From positions 1 to 64,000 of the forward strand of contig DATCLY010000014.1 in assembly GCA_036563665.1 (NCBI GenBank): a DNA stretch of 64,000 bases, written 5' to 3'. Made by a program: the position numbers and the translations under genes. Positions 8,974 to 17,912 of this stretch are shown piece after piece; the stretch's first letter is position 1; each line of letters begins with the position of its first letter. Source of the DNA: FEN-1219 sp036563665. Lineage in GTDB: Bacteria; Pseudomonadota; Gammaproteobacteria; Steroidobacterales; Rariloculaceae. The notes below the pieces were generated by a model. The model ran no database searches. It worked only from the letters and a program-made list of their open reading frames with translations, and was not told the origin of the DNA.

Positions 8974-9206
8974 GCCATCACGAGGACGGCAACACCTCCG
9001 GAAACTCGGTGATCTATTTCGTCGTCGACGACATCGACGACGCCTACGCCGAGCTGCGCTCGCGCGGCATCGCGTTTCACGGTGCGCCGCATCTGATCCA
9101 CCGCCATCCGGACGGCACCGAGGAGTGGATGGCGTTCTTCGACGATCGCGACGGCTCGCTGCTCGCGCTGATGTCCCGCGTACCGCCCGAAGGTCGACGC
9201 GCGTAG
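8811..9206 (+). CDS. VOC (glyoxalase/bleomycin-resistance fold) protein
   Basis: A 131-residue vicinal-oxygen-chelate protein with two beta-alpha-beta-beta-beta modules: QISREVSNLDKAVEWYRDVL, DMGGVRLFLSHHED, IYFVVDDIDDAYAELRSRG, ending DDRDGSLLALMSRV. The HRHPDGTEEWMAFF segment is typical of the HTH-VOC fusion subgroup, where the VOC part probably senses a small ligand. The ATG at 8811 has a strong GGGAGGAAG ribosome site 7-9 bases upstream, so it could be made on its own despite the upstream frame break. Ligand or substrate unknown. Confidence 0.8.
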   Translation: MAPPFQLGRVGQISREVSNLDKAVEWYRDVLRLPLLGHYGNVALFDMGGVRLFLSHHEDGNTSGNSVIYFVVDDIDDAYAELRSRGIAFHGAPHLIHRHPDGTEEWMAFFDDRDGSLLALMSRVPPEGRRA

Positions 9207-9436
9207 CGCGATCGAACCTGCTTCGGTCCCGCTCGCGCTCCCGGCGAGCGCGGGCTCGGCCCGGCCGCCTGGCCGATGCGAAGCTCTCCCCCGCGTTCCT
9301 CGCCGACGGAGGCGGCTTCCGCCGTGATCGTCATCATGGCGCGGCAACGGCGGGCCGCCTATCCTTCGCGTCCGGTAACGCTCCGACGCCGGAAACAGCG
9401 CCGAGACGCTGGCGCGCCGGGGAAAGCGAGGTCGCG

Positions 9437-9684
9437 ATGAACGCTGCCGTGAGCGAATACGCCGCCCTCGAGCGGCTCTACGTCGACAGCCCCGGCCGAT
9501 ACCGCCACAAAGTCTTGGGCCTCATCGCGCTCGGGTACGCCTACGTTGCCGCGAGCGTGGTGATCGTGCTCGCGGTGGTCGTGGGCGGCGCCGCGCTGTT
9601 CGTCACCGGCACCGTGAGCCCGATCTACCTCGATAACTGCTCGGCGCGCTCGCGTACGTGATCTACGCCGCGGTGTTCGCTTGA
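9437..9684 (+). pseudogene. remnant of a small two-helix membrane protein
   Basis: From the ATG at 9437 the frame reads a polar leader (EYAALERLYVDSPGRYRHK) and a strong membrane helix (GLIALGYAYVAASVVIVLAV), then ends prematurely at 9661 after SARSRT. The overlapping frame continues from 9637 as LLGALAYVIYAAVFA and stops at 9684, which looks like a second helix. One base missing in GATAACTGCTC would join them. The leader resembles the N-terminus of membrane-anchored M48-type metallopeptidases, but no HExxH domain is present, so it is at best a truncated relic. Confidence 0.45.
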
Positions 9685-9794
9685 CCGCCGGGGCGCGCAG
9701 CGCCTTGGCGAGAGACGCTCCATCCGAGGCCGACTCGTGCGCGGCGCGGGCCGTTGTACCATTCGGCAGCGTGATCAGCCGGGAGGACAGACGC

Positions 9795-10346
9795 ATGTGG
9801 AAAGGCTCGTTCGGACGGCTCGCGCTCATTGCGATGGTCGCCTTCGCGGCGTTCCTGCGGCACGACGCGCTCGCGCAGCGCGGCGCGAGCTTGACGGCGA
9901 TGGACTACGTCGAGATCCAGCAGCTCGTGAACCGCCTCAACTTCGCCCTCGACTACTGCACCAACGGCGGCCGGGACTTTGCGGACCTGTTCGTGGAGGG
10001 CGGCACGTACACGATCGACCAGGGGGACGGCAATCCTCTCACGCGCAGCACGCGCGAGGAGCTCATCGCGCTCGCCGGCGGACCCGATTGCGAATCGCGC
10101 AAGTCGCCGCCGAGCGCCTACATCCTGCACCTCGCAGAGAGCCTGGTGATCGAGCCCTCGGCCGAAGGCGCGCGCGGCGTGTCCTACGCGATCTATCCCT
10201 CGAGCAAGGGCAGGTATTTCCAGGAAGACGTGGCCGGCCAGCTCGGCCTCTATCACGACGAGTACGTGAAGACGGCGGACGGCTGGCGCTTCAAGTCGCG
10301 GCGGCACGAGACGTCGCCCGTCGTGGGAGAGGTCGCGCTGCCCTGA
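9795..10346 (+). CDS. secreted SnoaL/NTF2-like protein
   Basis: A 183-residue protein with a Sec signal peptide (LALIAMVAFAAFLRHDALAQ) and an NTF2-like/SnoaL cone fold: DYVEIQQLVNRLNFALDYC at the first helix, then FADLFVEGGTYTID, and an end strand YVKTADGWRFKSRRHE. This fold includes isomerases, dehydratases and binding proteins; no specific active site can be assigned. The ATG at 9795 is preceded by GGGAGGACAG. The gene stands alone between a membrane-protein remnant and the convergent SatD operon. Confidence 0.75.
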   Translation: MWKGSFGRLALIAMVAFAAFLRHDALAQRGASLTAMDYVEIQQLVNRLNFALDYCTNGGRDFADLFVEGGTYTIDQGDGNPLTRSTREELIALAGGPDCESRKSPPSAYILHLAESLVIEPSAEGARGVSYAIYPSSKGRYFQEDVAGQLGLYHDEYVKTADGWRFKSRRHETSPVVGEVALP

Positions 10347-10385
10347 CGCGCGCGCGCCGATCCGAGCGGCTGCCGCCGGCCGCCG

Positions 10386-10805
10386 TTACGACGTCTCGGC
10401 GTCGCCGAGCAGCGCGACGAGCGAGGGCAGCAAGCCGAAGCCCCAGTCGCGATCGAACAGCGCTATCAGCGCCGTCATGGCGACGGCCCACAGGATGCTC
10501 GCGAGGGAGCCGATGAGGAAATATTCGGCCTTGTCCTGCTTGTCGAGCTCGCCGTAGCGCGCCACGCTCTTCAGCGCCACGACGCCCGCGAGGATCTCCC
10601 AGCTGCTCGCGACGAGGCCGAGAAAGATCAGCAGCCGCTCGAGCACGCCGATCACGCGCCCCGCGTGCAGTGTGATCTTCCCGTCGCGCTCCGGCGGCGT
10701 GCTCGTGGCGCTCCAGCGCAGCACGAGCTTGCACGCGACGTTGCCTCCGAAGGTGAGCAGCGCGAGCAGGAGCGCGTAGCCCAGGATTTGCAGCACGGCG
10801 ATCAT
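10386..10805 (-). CDS. membrane protein, SatD operon partner
   Basis: A 139-residue integral membrane protein with about three helices: residues ~2-22 (IAVLQILGYALLLALLTFGG), ~45-75 (GVLERLLIFLGLVASSWEIL) and ~100-125 (LIGSLASILWAVAMTALIAL). Its start codon overlaps the stop of the SatD gene (ATG at 10805, stop at 10802), so translation is coupled. SatD proteins are regularly found with a small membrane partner. Biochemical function unknown. Confidence 0.75.
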   Translation of the reverse strand: MIAVLQILGYALLLALLTFGGNVACKLVLRWSATSTPPERDGKITLHAGRVIGVLERLLIFLGLVASSWEILAGVVALKSVARYGELDKQDKAEYFLIGSLASILWAVAMTALIALFDRDWGFGLLPSLVALLGDAETS

Positions 10806-11470
10806 TGCAACCCGTAGCGCGCGTCGAGCTCCGTCAGAGCGCGTTCCAGCACCGCGCATTGGCGCCTGTGGAAGTCGGCGCGCGCGGCGTGCAGGACCTT
10901 ATACAAGGAACGCGGCGTGACGCCCAGGCTTTTCGCGACTTCGGCGTTGGAGCCGGACGCGCTGCGGACCGCCGCGTAGTACTTCCGCTGCGTGGGCGTC
11001 CAGGCCGCCTCCGCTTCGGTCAACGAGTCTCCCACGGCATCGAGCAACGGCTCGACGAGCGTTTCGCCGGGAAACGAGAACCGGTACGCGTTCTGCGCGC
11101 GCTTGTCGTTGAGCTTGTCGCGCGCTTCGGCGAGCCCGCGCCCCATCATGTTCCAGGCCGCCTTGGGGTTCACCGGCGTTTCGAGCTGGGCCACGCCGAT
11201 CACGAATCGACAGGAGACGTCGGCGACCAGCAGGCGGAGCCGCAGCGCGGCGACGATACTCCAGGCCTGCGAGAGCGTGCGCGCGAGCCCTTGGAACTCG
11301 TCGCCGAGCGTGATGGTGAGCGGCGACTCGATGGCCGAAGCGTACTGCTCGTTGGCGAACCCGACGGCCTCATTGAAGACGCGGTGAACCGCCTGCAGCG
11401 ACCGCGCCCGCTCGCTGCCGACGAGATCGCCCATGAGGACGGCGAGGCGGGGGCGGTTCTCGGCCAGCAT
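10802..11470 (-). CDS. SatD family protein with C-terminal HTH
   Basis: A 222-residue SatD-family protein: LAVLMGDLVGSERARSL at the N-terminus, ITLGDEFQGLARTLSQAW near residue 55, and FVIGVAQLETPVN near residue 88. The C-terminus carries a helix-turn-helix (SNAEVAKSLGVTPRSLYKVL), so it can probably bind DNA. SatD is named from a Streptococcus secretion/acid-tolerance operon, but its biochemical role is not established. Upstream lies a striking palindrome with repeated TGACCC half-sites (11473-11537), making autoregulation a reasonable inference. Confidence 0.8.
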   Translation of the reverse strand: MLAENRPRLAVLMGDLVGSERARSLQAVHRVFNEAVGFANEQYASAIESPLTITLGDEFQGLARTLSQAWSIVAALRLRLLVADVSCRFVIGVAQLETPVNPKAAWNMMGRGLAEARDKLNDKRAQNAYRFSFPGETLVEPLLDAVGDSLTEAEAAWTPTQRKYYAAVRSASGSNAEVAKSLGVTPRSLYKVLHAARADFHRRQCAVLERALTELDARYGLQ

Positions 11471-11472
11471 AA

Positions 11473-11537
11473 TGACCCTCTAACGGTACACTGTCACTAT
11501 AGTGACCCAAAAAAGGGTCATTCGCAAGGAGTGACCC
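11473..11537. promoter_or_regulatory. palindrome and TGACCC repeats upstream of SatD operon
   Basis: A perfect 14-base palindrome GTCACTATAGTGAC (11493-11506) overlaps a dyad TGACCC-A6-GGGTCA (11503-11520). Two further direct TGACCC copies lie at 11473-11478 and 11532-11537. All are in the 67 bases upstream of the SatD start codon. This arrangement looks like an operator with several half-sites, possibly for SatD itself. No gene lies in 11471-11734; the rest of that gap is plain GC-rich sequence leading to the rightward metallo-beta-lactamase gene. Confidence 0.6.
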
Positions 11538-11734
11538 CTCCAGGGCCATCCTGCTCGTCGATCCCCTCCACGGGCGCGACCCCGCGGGGGCGGTCCGGCC
11601 CGGGCTCGCCGCCGAGGGCTTGCCGCGCACCGTTCCGGATCAGCGCCGTTTCCGGCGGCCCCTGGAGCTTCGAGTTGTGGAAGGATCTATCGGCATCCTA
11701 CCATGGGGCCGAGCGCCATCCGGGGGGACACGAG

Positions 11735-12682
11735 ATGCGATCGCGTTGCATGACCGTCGCGGCGCTGCTGCTCGCCGCGGGCAGCGCCGGTGCGCAGAAC
11801 GAGCGCGTCGAGGCGCACATCGCGGCCGCGCGCGCCGCGGCCGGCGAGCACGCCGCGATGGTGGACCGGCTGTGCCCCAGAGAAACGACGACGGCGGCCC
11901 CTCGCCGGCCTCCGTCGCGGACCCCGCCGCCCCGCGAGGAGTGGTACCGGGAGCCGGCGAAAGTGTTCGACAACCTGTACTACGTCGGCATGACCGAGTT
12001 CTCGACGTGGGCCGTCACGACGAGCGACGGCATCATCGTGATCGATCCGGTCTTCGACTACTCGGTGGAAGCCTCCGTCGTGGACGGCTTGCGCAAGCTC
12101 GGCTTCGATCCCCGCGACATCCGCTACGTGCTCGTGAGCCACGGTCACGGCGACCATGCGGGCGGTGCCAAATTCCTGCAGGAGCGGTTCGGCGCGCGCG
12201 TGCTGCTCGGCGCCGCCGACTGGGACCTGCTCGAGCAGAGCAACCCGCCGTGGAAGCCGCGGCGCGACATCGAGATCGTGGACGGGCAGGCGCTCACGCT
12301 CGGCGACACCACGCTCAGGCTGCACCTCACGCCGGGTCACACGTACGGCACCGTGTCCACGCTGATCCCGGTTCGCGACGGCGAAGAGACGCACCTCGCG
12401 GCCCTCTGGGGCGGCACGTTGTTCAACTTCGGACCGGATGCCGAGCGGTTCACCGCCTACGCCGAGTCCGCGGCGCGCTTTCGCAGGATCGTCGCCGAGG
12501 CGGGGGCCGACGTGCTGCTCTCCAATCACACGGAGTACGACGGCACCAAGCAGAAGCTTCCGGCCCTCGCCGAGCGCAGACCCGGCGATCCGCATCCCTA
12601 CGTCGTCGGCACGGACTCGGTCGAGCGCTATCTGACGGTCGCGCACGAGTGCGCGCTGGCGGCGCTCGCCACGCTCGACTGA
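11735..12682 (+). CDS. secreted metallo-beta-lactamase-fold hydrolase
   Basis: A 315-residue exported protein (signal ends AAGSAGAQ) with an MBL fold. The zinc motif is SHGHGDHAGG (HxHxDH, ~residues 135-141), a third ligand His is in LTPGHTYG (~199) and a fourth in SNHTEYDG (~264). The arrangement resembles subclass B3 enzymes and related hydrolases, but the ~45-residue Pro/Arg linker after the signal and the lack of close B3 landmarks argue against naming it a beta-lactamase. The ATG follows CGGGGGGACACGAG. Substrate unknown. Confidence 0.85.
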   Translation: MRSRCMTVAALLLAAGSAGAQNERVEAHIAAARAAAGEHAAMVDRLCPRETTTAAPRRPPSRTPPPREEWYREPAKVFDNLYYVGMTEFSTWAVTTSDGIIVIDPVFDYSVEASVVDGLRKLGFDPRDIRYVLVSHGHGDHAGGAKFLQERFGARVLLGAADWDLLEQSNPPWKPRRDIEIVDGQALTLGDTTLRLHLTPGHTYGTVSTLIPVRDGEETHLAALWGGTLFNFGPDAERFTAYAESAARFRRIVAEAGADVLLSNHTEYDGTKQKLPALAERRPGDPHPYVVGTDSVERYLTVAHECALAALATLD

Positions 12683-12785
12683 GTCGGCGAGCGCCGGCGG
12701 TCGTCACCCCTTTCCGCGGAGCGACCAGGCGCCAGGGAAGGTGTATCGCTGCAACGTTCGCGCTTTCGCCGAGTAGCGGTCCGAT

Positions 12786-12809
12786 GTTGGCTGTTGTATG
12801 TTTGCCAAC
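12786..12809. repeat. inverted repeat upstream of TonB receptor 1
   Basis: GTTGGC (12786-12791) and GCCAAC (12804-12809) form an inverted repeat with a 12-base, AT-rich centre (TGTTGTATGTTT), 44 bases upstream of the receptor start. It may be an operator, but the arms are short. Confidence 0.3.
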
Positions 12810-12852
12810 CACTAGCCACGCTCAGTTGCGCGCTTCGAAGGGGGAGTCGAAC

Positions 12853-15434
12853 ATGCGCCACGCCCTGCCGGGGTCCGTCCAAGTCGCTCGCAGTCATCAA
12901 CCATCGCGCTCCATCGGCATGCTCGGAGCGCTCGCCGCGGGCGTCGCCGCATGGTCGGCGGCGAGCGCGCAGGATCTCGAGGAAATCATCGTCACCGCGG
13001 AGCGGCGCGAGATGGCGTTGCAGGACACGCCCATCTCCGTGATCGCCTTCACCGGCGAGACCCTGGAATACAAGGGCGTGCGCGACATGTTCGAGCTCGC
13101 CGGAACCACGCCGAATCTGGACATCAAGGGCTCGCGCGGCACGGGCAACACGTCGCCGAACTATCAGATTCGAGGCATCGGCGGGGGCGGCGGCGCCACG
13201 GGCGAGCGCGGCGTGGGGTTCTACATCGACAACGTGTTCATGCCGCGCACGACCGGTCCCGTGATGCGGGTGCTGGACGTGGAGCGCATCGAGGTGCTGC
13301 GCGGCCCCCAGGGCACGCTCTTCGGGCGCAACAGCACCGGCGGTGCGATCCGCGTGTTCTCGAGGCAGCCCAGCAACGAGCTCGACGGCTACCTGAAGCT
13401 CACGGGCGGCAACTTCGATCACCGCGACGTCAGCGCCATGATCAACGTGCCGATCACGGATCGGGTCTACTTCCGCGCGCAGGCCGCGAGCCTCGAGCAG
13501 GACGGCTACGTGCGCCGCGGCCCGCAGATGCTCGGCGACTCCGAGGACACCGTGGTCAGGCTGCAGACCGCCTGGCACCCGTCGCATGCGGTGAGCGTCA
13601 CCACCGGGCTGCTGCGAACGGATTCCGAGTCGAACGGCAGCCCCACGGACATGGTGCGTTCAACATGGCGCCCGCCTGCCCGTCGGATCCCACGAACCCC
13701 TACGTCTGCTGGGAAGGCAACTACGCCGACTGGATGTCGGACTTCCTCGAGCAGCACGGGCAGCCGCGTCTGCAGCACAACGATCCCCGCCTGCTGCAAG
13801 ACGACTTCACGATGCCGGACTTCTGCTTCCTCGACGGCCCCGATCCCGACTGGGACGACCTGTGCCTGCAGTGGAGCAAGAACGACTACACGCAGCTCGA
13901 CGTCAACGTGAACTGGCAGATCGGCGACCGCGTGTCGATGATCTCGACCACCGGCCTGTCGGAGTTCTCGAGCGACGCCGTCAGCGACTGGCAGCTCCTC
14001 GGCATGGAATTCCGCCGCGACCGGGTGGAGTCGGAGGTGTTCTACCAGGAGTTTCAGTTCAACCTGGAGCTCTTCGGCGGCAGGGTCGACTTCATCACTG
14101 GCTTCAACTATTTCCAGGAGGACTCGGAGTCGCCTCGCGGCGCGCTGTACAACGCGGTGGGATCGAGCACCTACGCCAATCAAACCGCGAACGGCAACGA
14201 GTGGGGCTGCGTGGTCGGCGGCAACCAGGGGCCGTTCTGCAGCTCCGGGGAGCGGCGCCTGCGCAAGACCGGGGACAGCTACACGTTCCAGGAGTCGGAG
14301 GCCTACGGTCTGTTCGCCAACGCCACCTGGCATCTCACCGATCGCGTCGACCTCACGCTCGGCGTGCGCGAGTCGTACGACAAGAAGGACTTCCTGAACA
14401 CGCTGTACGCCTCCGACAACTTCATTCCGGAGGACGGCGTGTCGGCCACGGTCCACGACAAGGACGACTGGCGGGAGACCGACTGGCGCACCACGCTGGA
14501 CTTCCAGATCACCAACGACCTCATGGTGTACGTCACGGCCTCGCAGGCGTTCCGCTCCGGCACGTTCAGCGTGCAGGGCGTCGACTGCGCCACGCCGCTG
14601 CCTCCGGGGCCGCCTCAGCCCTGCCCCACCTACCAGACGCGGCGGCCGTCCGCGCCCGTGCCCCCCGAGATCCTGCGCAACGACGAGATCGGCATGCGCT
14701 CGGAGTGGCTCGGCGGGCGGCTGCGCGCGAACGTGACGTACTTCGACATGAACTTCACGAACCGCCAGGGCGCGTCGCAAGTGCCGGACCCGAACTCGGC
14801 CACCGGCTTCTCGATCCGGCTCGTCAATCAGGGCGACGTCGATCTCGACGGCATGGAGATCGAGACGCAGTTCGCCGTCACGGACCGCCTGACGCTCGAC
14901 GCGTCGGCCGGCTGGGTCGACTACGTGATGGAGAACCCGTGCGTCAACAACGGCATCTTCCTGTTCCCGCCGCCCGTCGACCGCAGCGTCACCTTCGGCG
15001 GGCGCTACGAGGTCCCGGTCGGCAACGGCGGCCGCTTCTCCTTGGGTTTCAACTTCACGCGCATGGGGCCGCAGGAGACGCATTCCGGCGGGCTGACGCC
15101 GGAGCAGTTCGCGGCCTTCGGCTGCCAGTCGCCGGAGCAGAACATCGCCATGGCCGGCGTCGATTCGCGCTACCGCCTGCCCGGCTACGAGGTGCTGAAC
15201 GCCATGCTGCGCTACACGAGCGCCGGCGGCCGGTGGAGCGCGGGCCTGTACGGCAACAACCTGAGCGACGAAACCTACGCCAACAACGCCCAGGCGTTCG
15301 GCCGCGGTTACTGGGGGGCCGGCGGCCCCGTGCAGCCGGGCAGCATCAACGCGGTGCCGCGGAACGCCATCGCCGAGTACCGCGCGCGCCCGCGCGAGTT
15401 CGGCTTGACCTTCCAATACAACTTCTTTAATTGA
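12853..15434 (+). pseudogene. TonB-dependent receptor 1, one-base frameshift
   Basis: An outer-membrane TonB-dependent receptor of about 860 residues if one base is restored. The first part (12853 to ~13662) has a signal peptide, the N-terminal motif DLEEIIVTAERRE, and a plug with YQIRGIG, VERIEVLRGPQGTLFGRNST and GGAIRVFSRQP. After SPTDMV the frame is lost; the overlapping frame continues FNMAPACPSDP and carries the whole barrel to TFQYNFFN at 15434. The break lies in GTGCGTTCAACATGG (13660-13664). Both halves are otherwise well conserved, so this is either a recent mutation or a base-calling error. It probably imports a siderophore, carbohydrate or other bulky nutrient. Confidence 0.85.
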
Positions 15435-15444
15435 GGTGCGAATC

Positions 15445-15464
15445 CCGCCCCCGAGCGGGGGCGG
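15445..15464 (+). terminator. GC hairpin after TonB receptor 1
   Basis: CCGCCCCC (15445-15452), loop GAGC, GGGGGCGG (15457-15464) forms an 8-bp perfect stem 11 bases after the receptor stop codon. Only TT follows, so it may be a weak terminator or an RNA-stabilising hairpin. Confidence 0.4.
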
Positions 15465-15524
15465 TTCGCTGGTTGCTCCAGGAGCCGCGGTGGCCGCCGC
15501 GGCGCCTGGGTGGGGGGCACGCTG

Positions 15525-17771
15525 ATGGCACGCAGCTCGACCGAGCACACGTGGCAGTTCTTCCGCGCGGGCGATTTCGAGCAGGTGGCGCTCACGTCCG
15601 GCGCGGACCTCCTCGCGCTGGATCGGCTCGATCAGAAGCTCTGGGCGGCCCTCGGCTGCCCCGTCGATGGCCTGCACTTCGACCGGCGTACGCTCGAGCT
15701 CATCGACACCGACGGCGACGGCCGCATCCGCGCGAGCGAGCTGATCGCCGCCGTCAAGTGGGCCGCCTCCCTGCTCAAGAATGTCGACGACCTGATGAGC
15801 CCGGCCGACGCTCTGCCGCTCGACGCGATCGACGACTCGACGCCGGCCGGCGCTGCCATGCTCGCGGCCGCGCGGCACGTCCTCGAGCAGCTCGGCTTGC
15901 GCGATGCGGATCGGTTGAGCCCCGAGCAGACCGCGGACGCGCGGAGCCGCTTCGCGCAGATGCCGTTCAACGGCGACGGCATCGTCACGCACGCCACGGT
16001 GGGCGACGATGCGGACGCGAAGGCGCTGCTCGACGACGTGATCGCGTGCGTCGGCGCGGACACCGACGCGTCGGGCAACCCGGGAATCTCCGGCGAGAAG
16101 CTCGAGCAGTTCATGAGCCAGGCGGCCGCGCTGTCGGAGCTGCTCGCGGAAGGCGAGCGGGACCCGGCCATCCGTCCGTTGGGCGACGGCACCGCGGCGG
16201 CGGCCGGTGCGGTGGCCGCCGTGCGCGCGAAGGTGACGGACTATTTCACGCGCTGCCGGCTCGCCGAGTTCGACCCGCGCGCGGCCGCGGCGTTGAATCG
16301 CACGGAAGGCGAATACGCCGCGATCGCGGCGGCCGATCTCGAGCCGACCGCCGCGGCGATCGCGGCGTTGCCGCTCGCGCGTATCGAGCCCGGCAAGCCG
16401 CTCGACCTCGTCGCGGGGCTCAATCCGGCCTGGCAAGAGAAGATCGAGGCGCTGCGCACGGCCGCCGTCGTGCCCCTGCTCGGCGAGCGCACCGAGCTCA
16501 CCCATGACGACTGGCACACGATCCAGGCGAAGCTCGCGCCGTACGAGCGCTGGAGCGCCGCCGTCGCGGCTTCGCCGCTCGCGAAGCTCGGCGCCGAGCG
16601 GCTGCAGGCGATCCTCCAGGGCGACGCGGCGGCGACGTTGCGCACGCTGATCGACCGCGATCGCGCCGAGAGCGGCACCGCCGCCGCGATCGACGAGGTG
16701 GACCGGCTCGTCCGCTATTACCGCCATCTGCGGCTGCTCTGCGAGAACTTCGTCAACTTCAAGCACTTCTACAGCGGCGAGTCCAAGGCCATCTTCCAGG
16801 CCGGCACGCTGTACATCGATCAGCGCAGCTGCGAGCTCACGCTGTTCGTGGACGACGCCGCGAAGAACGCGCCGATGGTCGCGATGGCGGGCACCTATCT
16901 CCTGTACTGCGACTGCACCCGACGCGCGACCGGCGAGAAGCGCCAGATCGTCGCGGCCGTCACGAACGGCGACTCCGACAATCTGATGGTGGGCCGCAAC
17001 GGCGTCTTCTACGACCGCGACGGCCGCGACTGGGACGCCACGATCACCAAGATCGTCGACAACCCGATCAGCCTGCGGCAGGCGTTCTGGGCGCCGTACA
17101 AGAAGCTCGTGCGGCTGGTCGAGGAGCAGGTGGCGAAGCGGGCGGCGGCCGCCGACGCGGCGGCGTCACAACGGCTCGAGACGGCCGCGACCACCGTCGC
17201 GCACATCGATCAGACCAAACCGCCCGAGGGCCCGAAGAAGATCGACGTCGGCACCGTGGCCGCGCTCGGGGTGGCGTTCGGCGCGCTCGCCACGGCGACC
17301 GCCGCGATCGCCGGCTACGCGAGCGGCCTCATGCAGCTGCCGTTCTGGCAGCTCTGCGTGGCGATCGGCGTGCTGCTGCTCATCGTGTCCGGCCCGTCCG
17401 TGCTGATCGCCTGGCTCAAGCTTCGCAAGCGCAACCTCGGGCCGCTCCTCGATGCGAACGGCTGGGCGGTCAACGCGCGTGCGCGGCTGAACGTGCCGTT
17501 CGGCGCTAGCTTGACCGGCATCGCGCAATTGCCGCGCGGCGCGAAGGTCGCCCTCGGCGACCGCTTCGGCCAGCGGCCGGCCGCATGGCCCAAGCTCGTG
17601 GGGGCGGTCGTCGCGATCGGCTTCGTCTACAGCCTGCTGAACGACTTCGGCGTGATCCGGTGGCTGACGGACGGCAGGTTGGGCGACGAGCCCGGCAGGC
17701 GCCCCGGCCTCGAGGTGCTGCTGACGCCCGCCGGCGACGAGAACGTGCCGCCAGCCGACGGCGGCGGCTAG
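15525..17771 (+). CDS. EF-hand-containing membrane protein, function unknown
   Basis: A 748-residue protein I cannot assign to a known function. It begins with a globular region bearing a canonical EF-hand loop, DTDGDGRIRASEL (~residues 62-74), so it likely binds calcium. A degenerate second loop occurs near residue 185 (DTDASGNPGISGEKL). The middle (~250-560) is soluble. Three membrane helices sit near the C-terminus (~575-597, 606-632, 690-709). There is no signal peptide, so the large N-terminal part is probably cytoplasmic. The ATG at 15525 follows a GGGGGG run and is preferred to a GTG 15 bases upstream. It lies just after TonB receptor 1 on the same strand. Confidence 0.7.
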   Translation: MARSSTEHTWQFFRAGDFEQVALTSGADLLALDRLDQKLWAALGCPVDGLHFDRRTLELIDTDGDGRIRASELIAAVKWAASLLKNVDDLMSPADALPLDAIDDSTPAGAAMLAAARHVLEQLGLRDADRLSPEQTADARSRFAQMPFNGDGIVTHATVGDDADAKALLDDVIACVGADTDASGNPGISGEKLEQFMSQAAALSELLAEGERDPAIRPLGDGTAAAAGAVAAVRAKVTDYFTRCRLAEFDPRAAAALNRTEGEYAAIAAADLEPTAAAIAALPLARIEPGKPLDLVAGLNPAWQEKIEALRTAAVVPLLGERTELTHDDWHTIQAKLAPYERWSAAVAASPLAKLGAERLQAILQGDAAATLRTLIDRDRAESGTAAAIDEVDRLVRYYRHLRLLCENFVNFKHFYSGESKAIFQAGTLYIDQRSCELTLFVDDAAKNAPMVAMAGTYLLYCDCTRRATGEKRQIVAAVTNGDSDNLMVGRNGVFYDRDGRDWDATITKIVDNPISLRQAFWAPYKKLVRLVEEQVAKRAAAADAAASQRLETAATTVAHIDQTKPPEGPKKIDVGTVAALGVAFGALATATAAIAGYASGLMQLPFWQLCVAIGVLLLIVSGPSVLIAWLKLRKRNLGPLLDANGWAVNARARLNVPFGASLTGIAQLPRGAKVALGDRFGQRPAAWPKLVGAVVAIGFVYSLLNDFGVIRWLTDGRLGDEPGRRPGLEVLLTPAGDENVPPADGGG

Positions 17772-17912
17772 CTCGCGCGCGTTTTTCCGGGGCTCGGTGC
17801 GGCATTTGCGCCGGCCGGCAATCTCTCACGGAATCGACCTGCTCGCGTCGCGGTCCCTTGCGGCCGCAGCGAGCACAGCGTGTAATTGCGCGTTGATTTC
17901 AGAGAGGTGCCC

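Noticed and set aside
11735..12682. Naming the metallo-beta-lactamase-fold protein a resistance enzyme
   Set aside because: Only the general zinc motifs are visible; most proteins of this fold are not beta-lactamases.
13506..16766. Very long open frame (over 1,000 codons) on the minus strand opposite TonB receptor 1 and the EF-hand gene
   Set aside because: Its sequence is dominated by Arg, Ala, Gly, His and Val with no domain, and the opposite strand encodes clear receptor motifs. Long antisense frames are expected in very GC-rich DNA.
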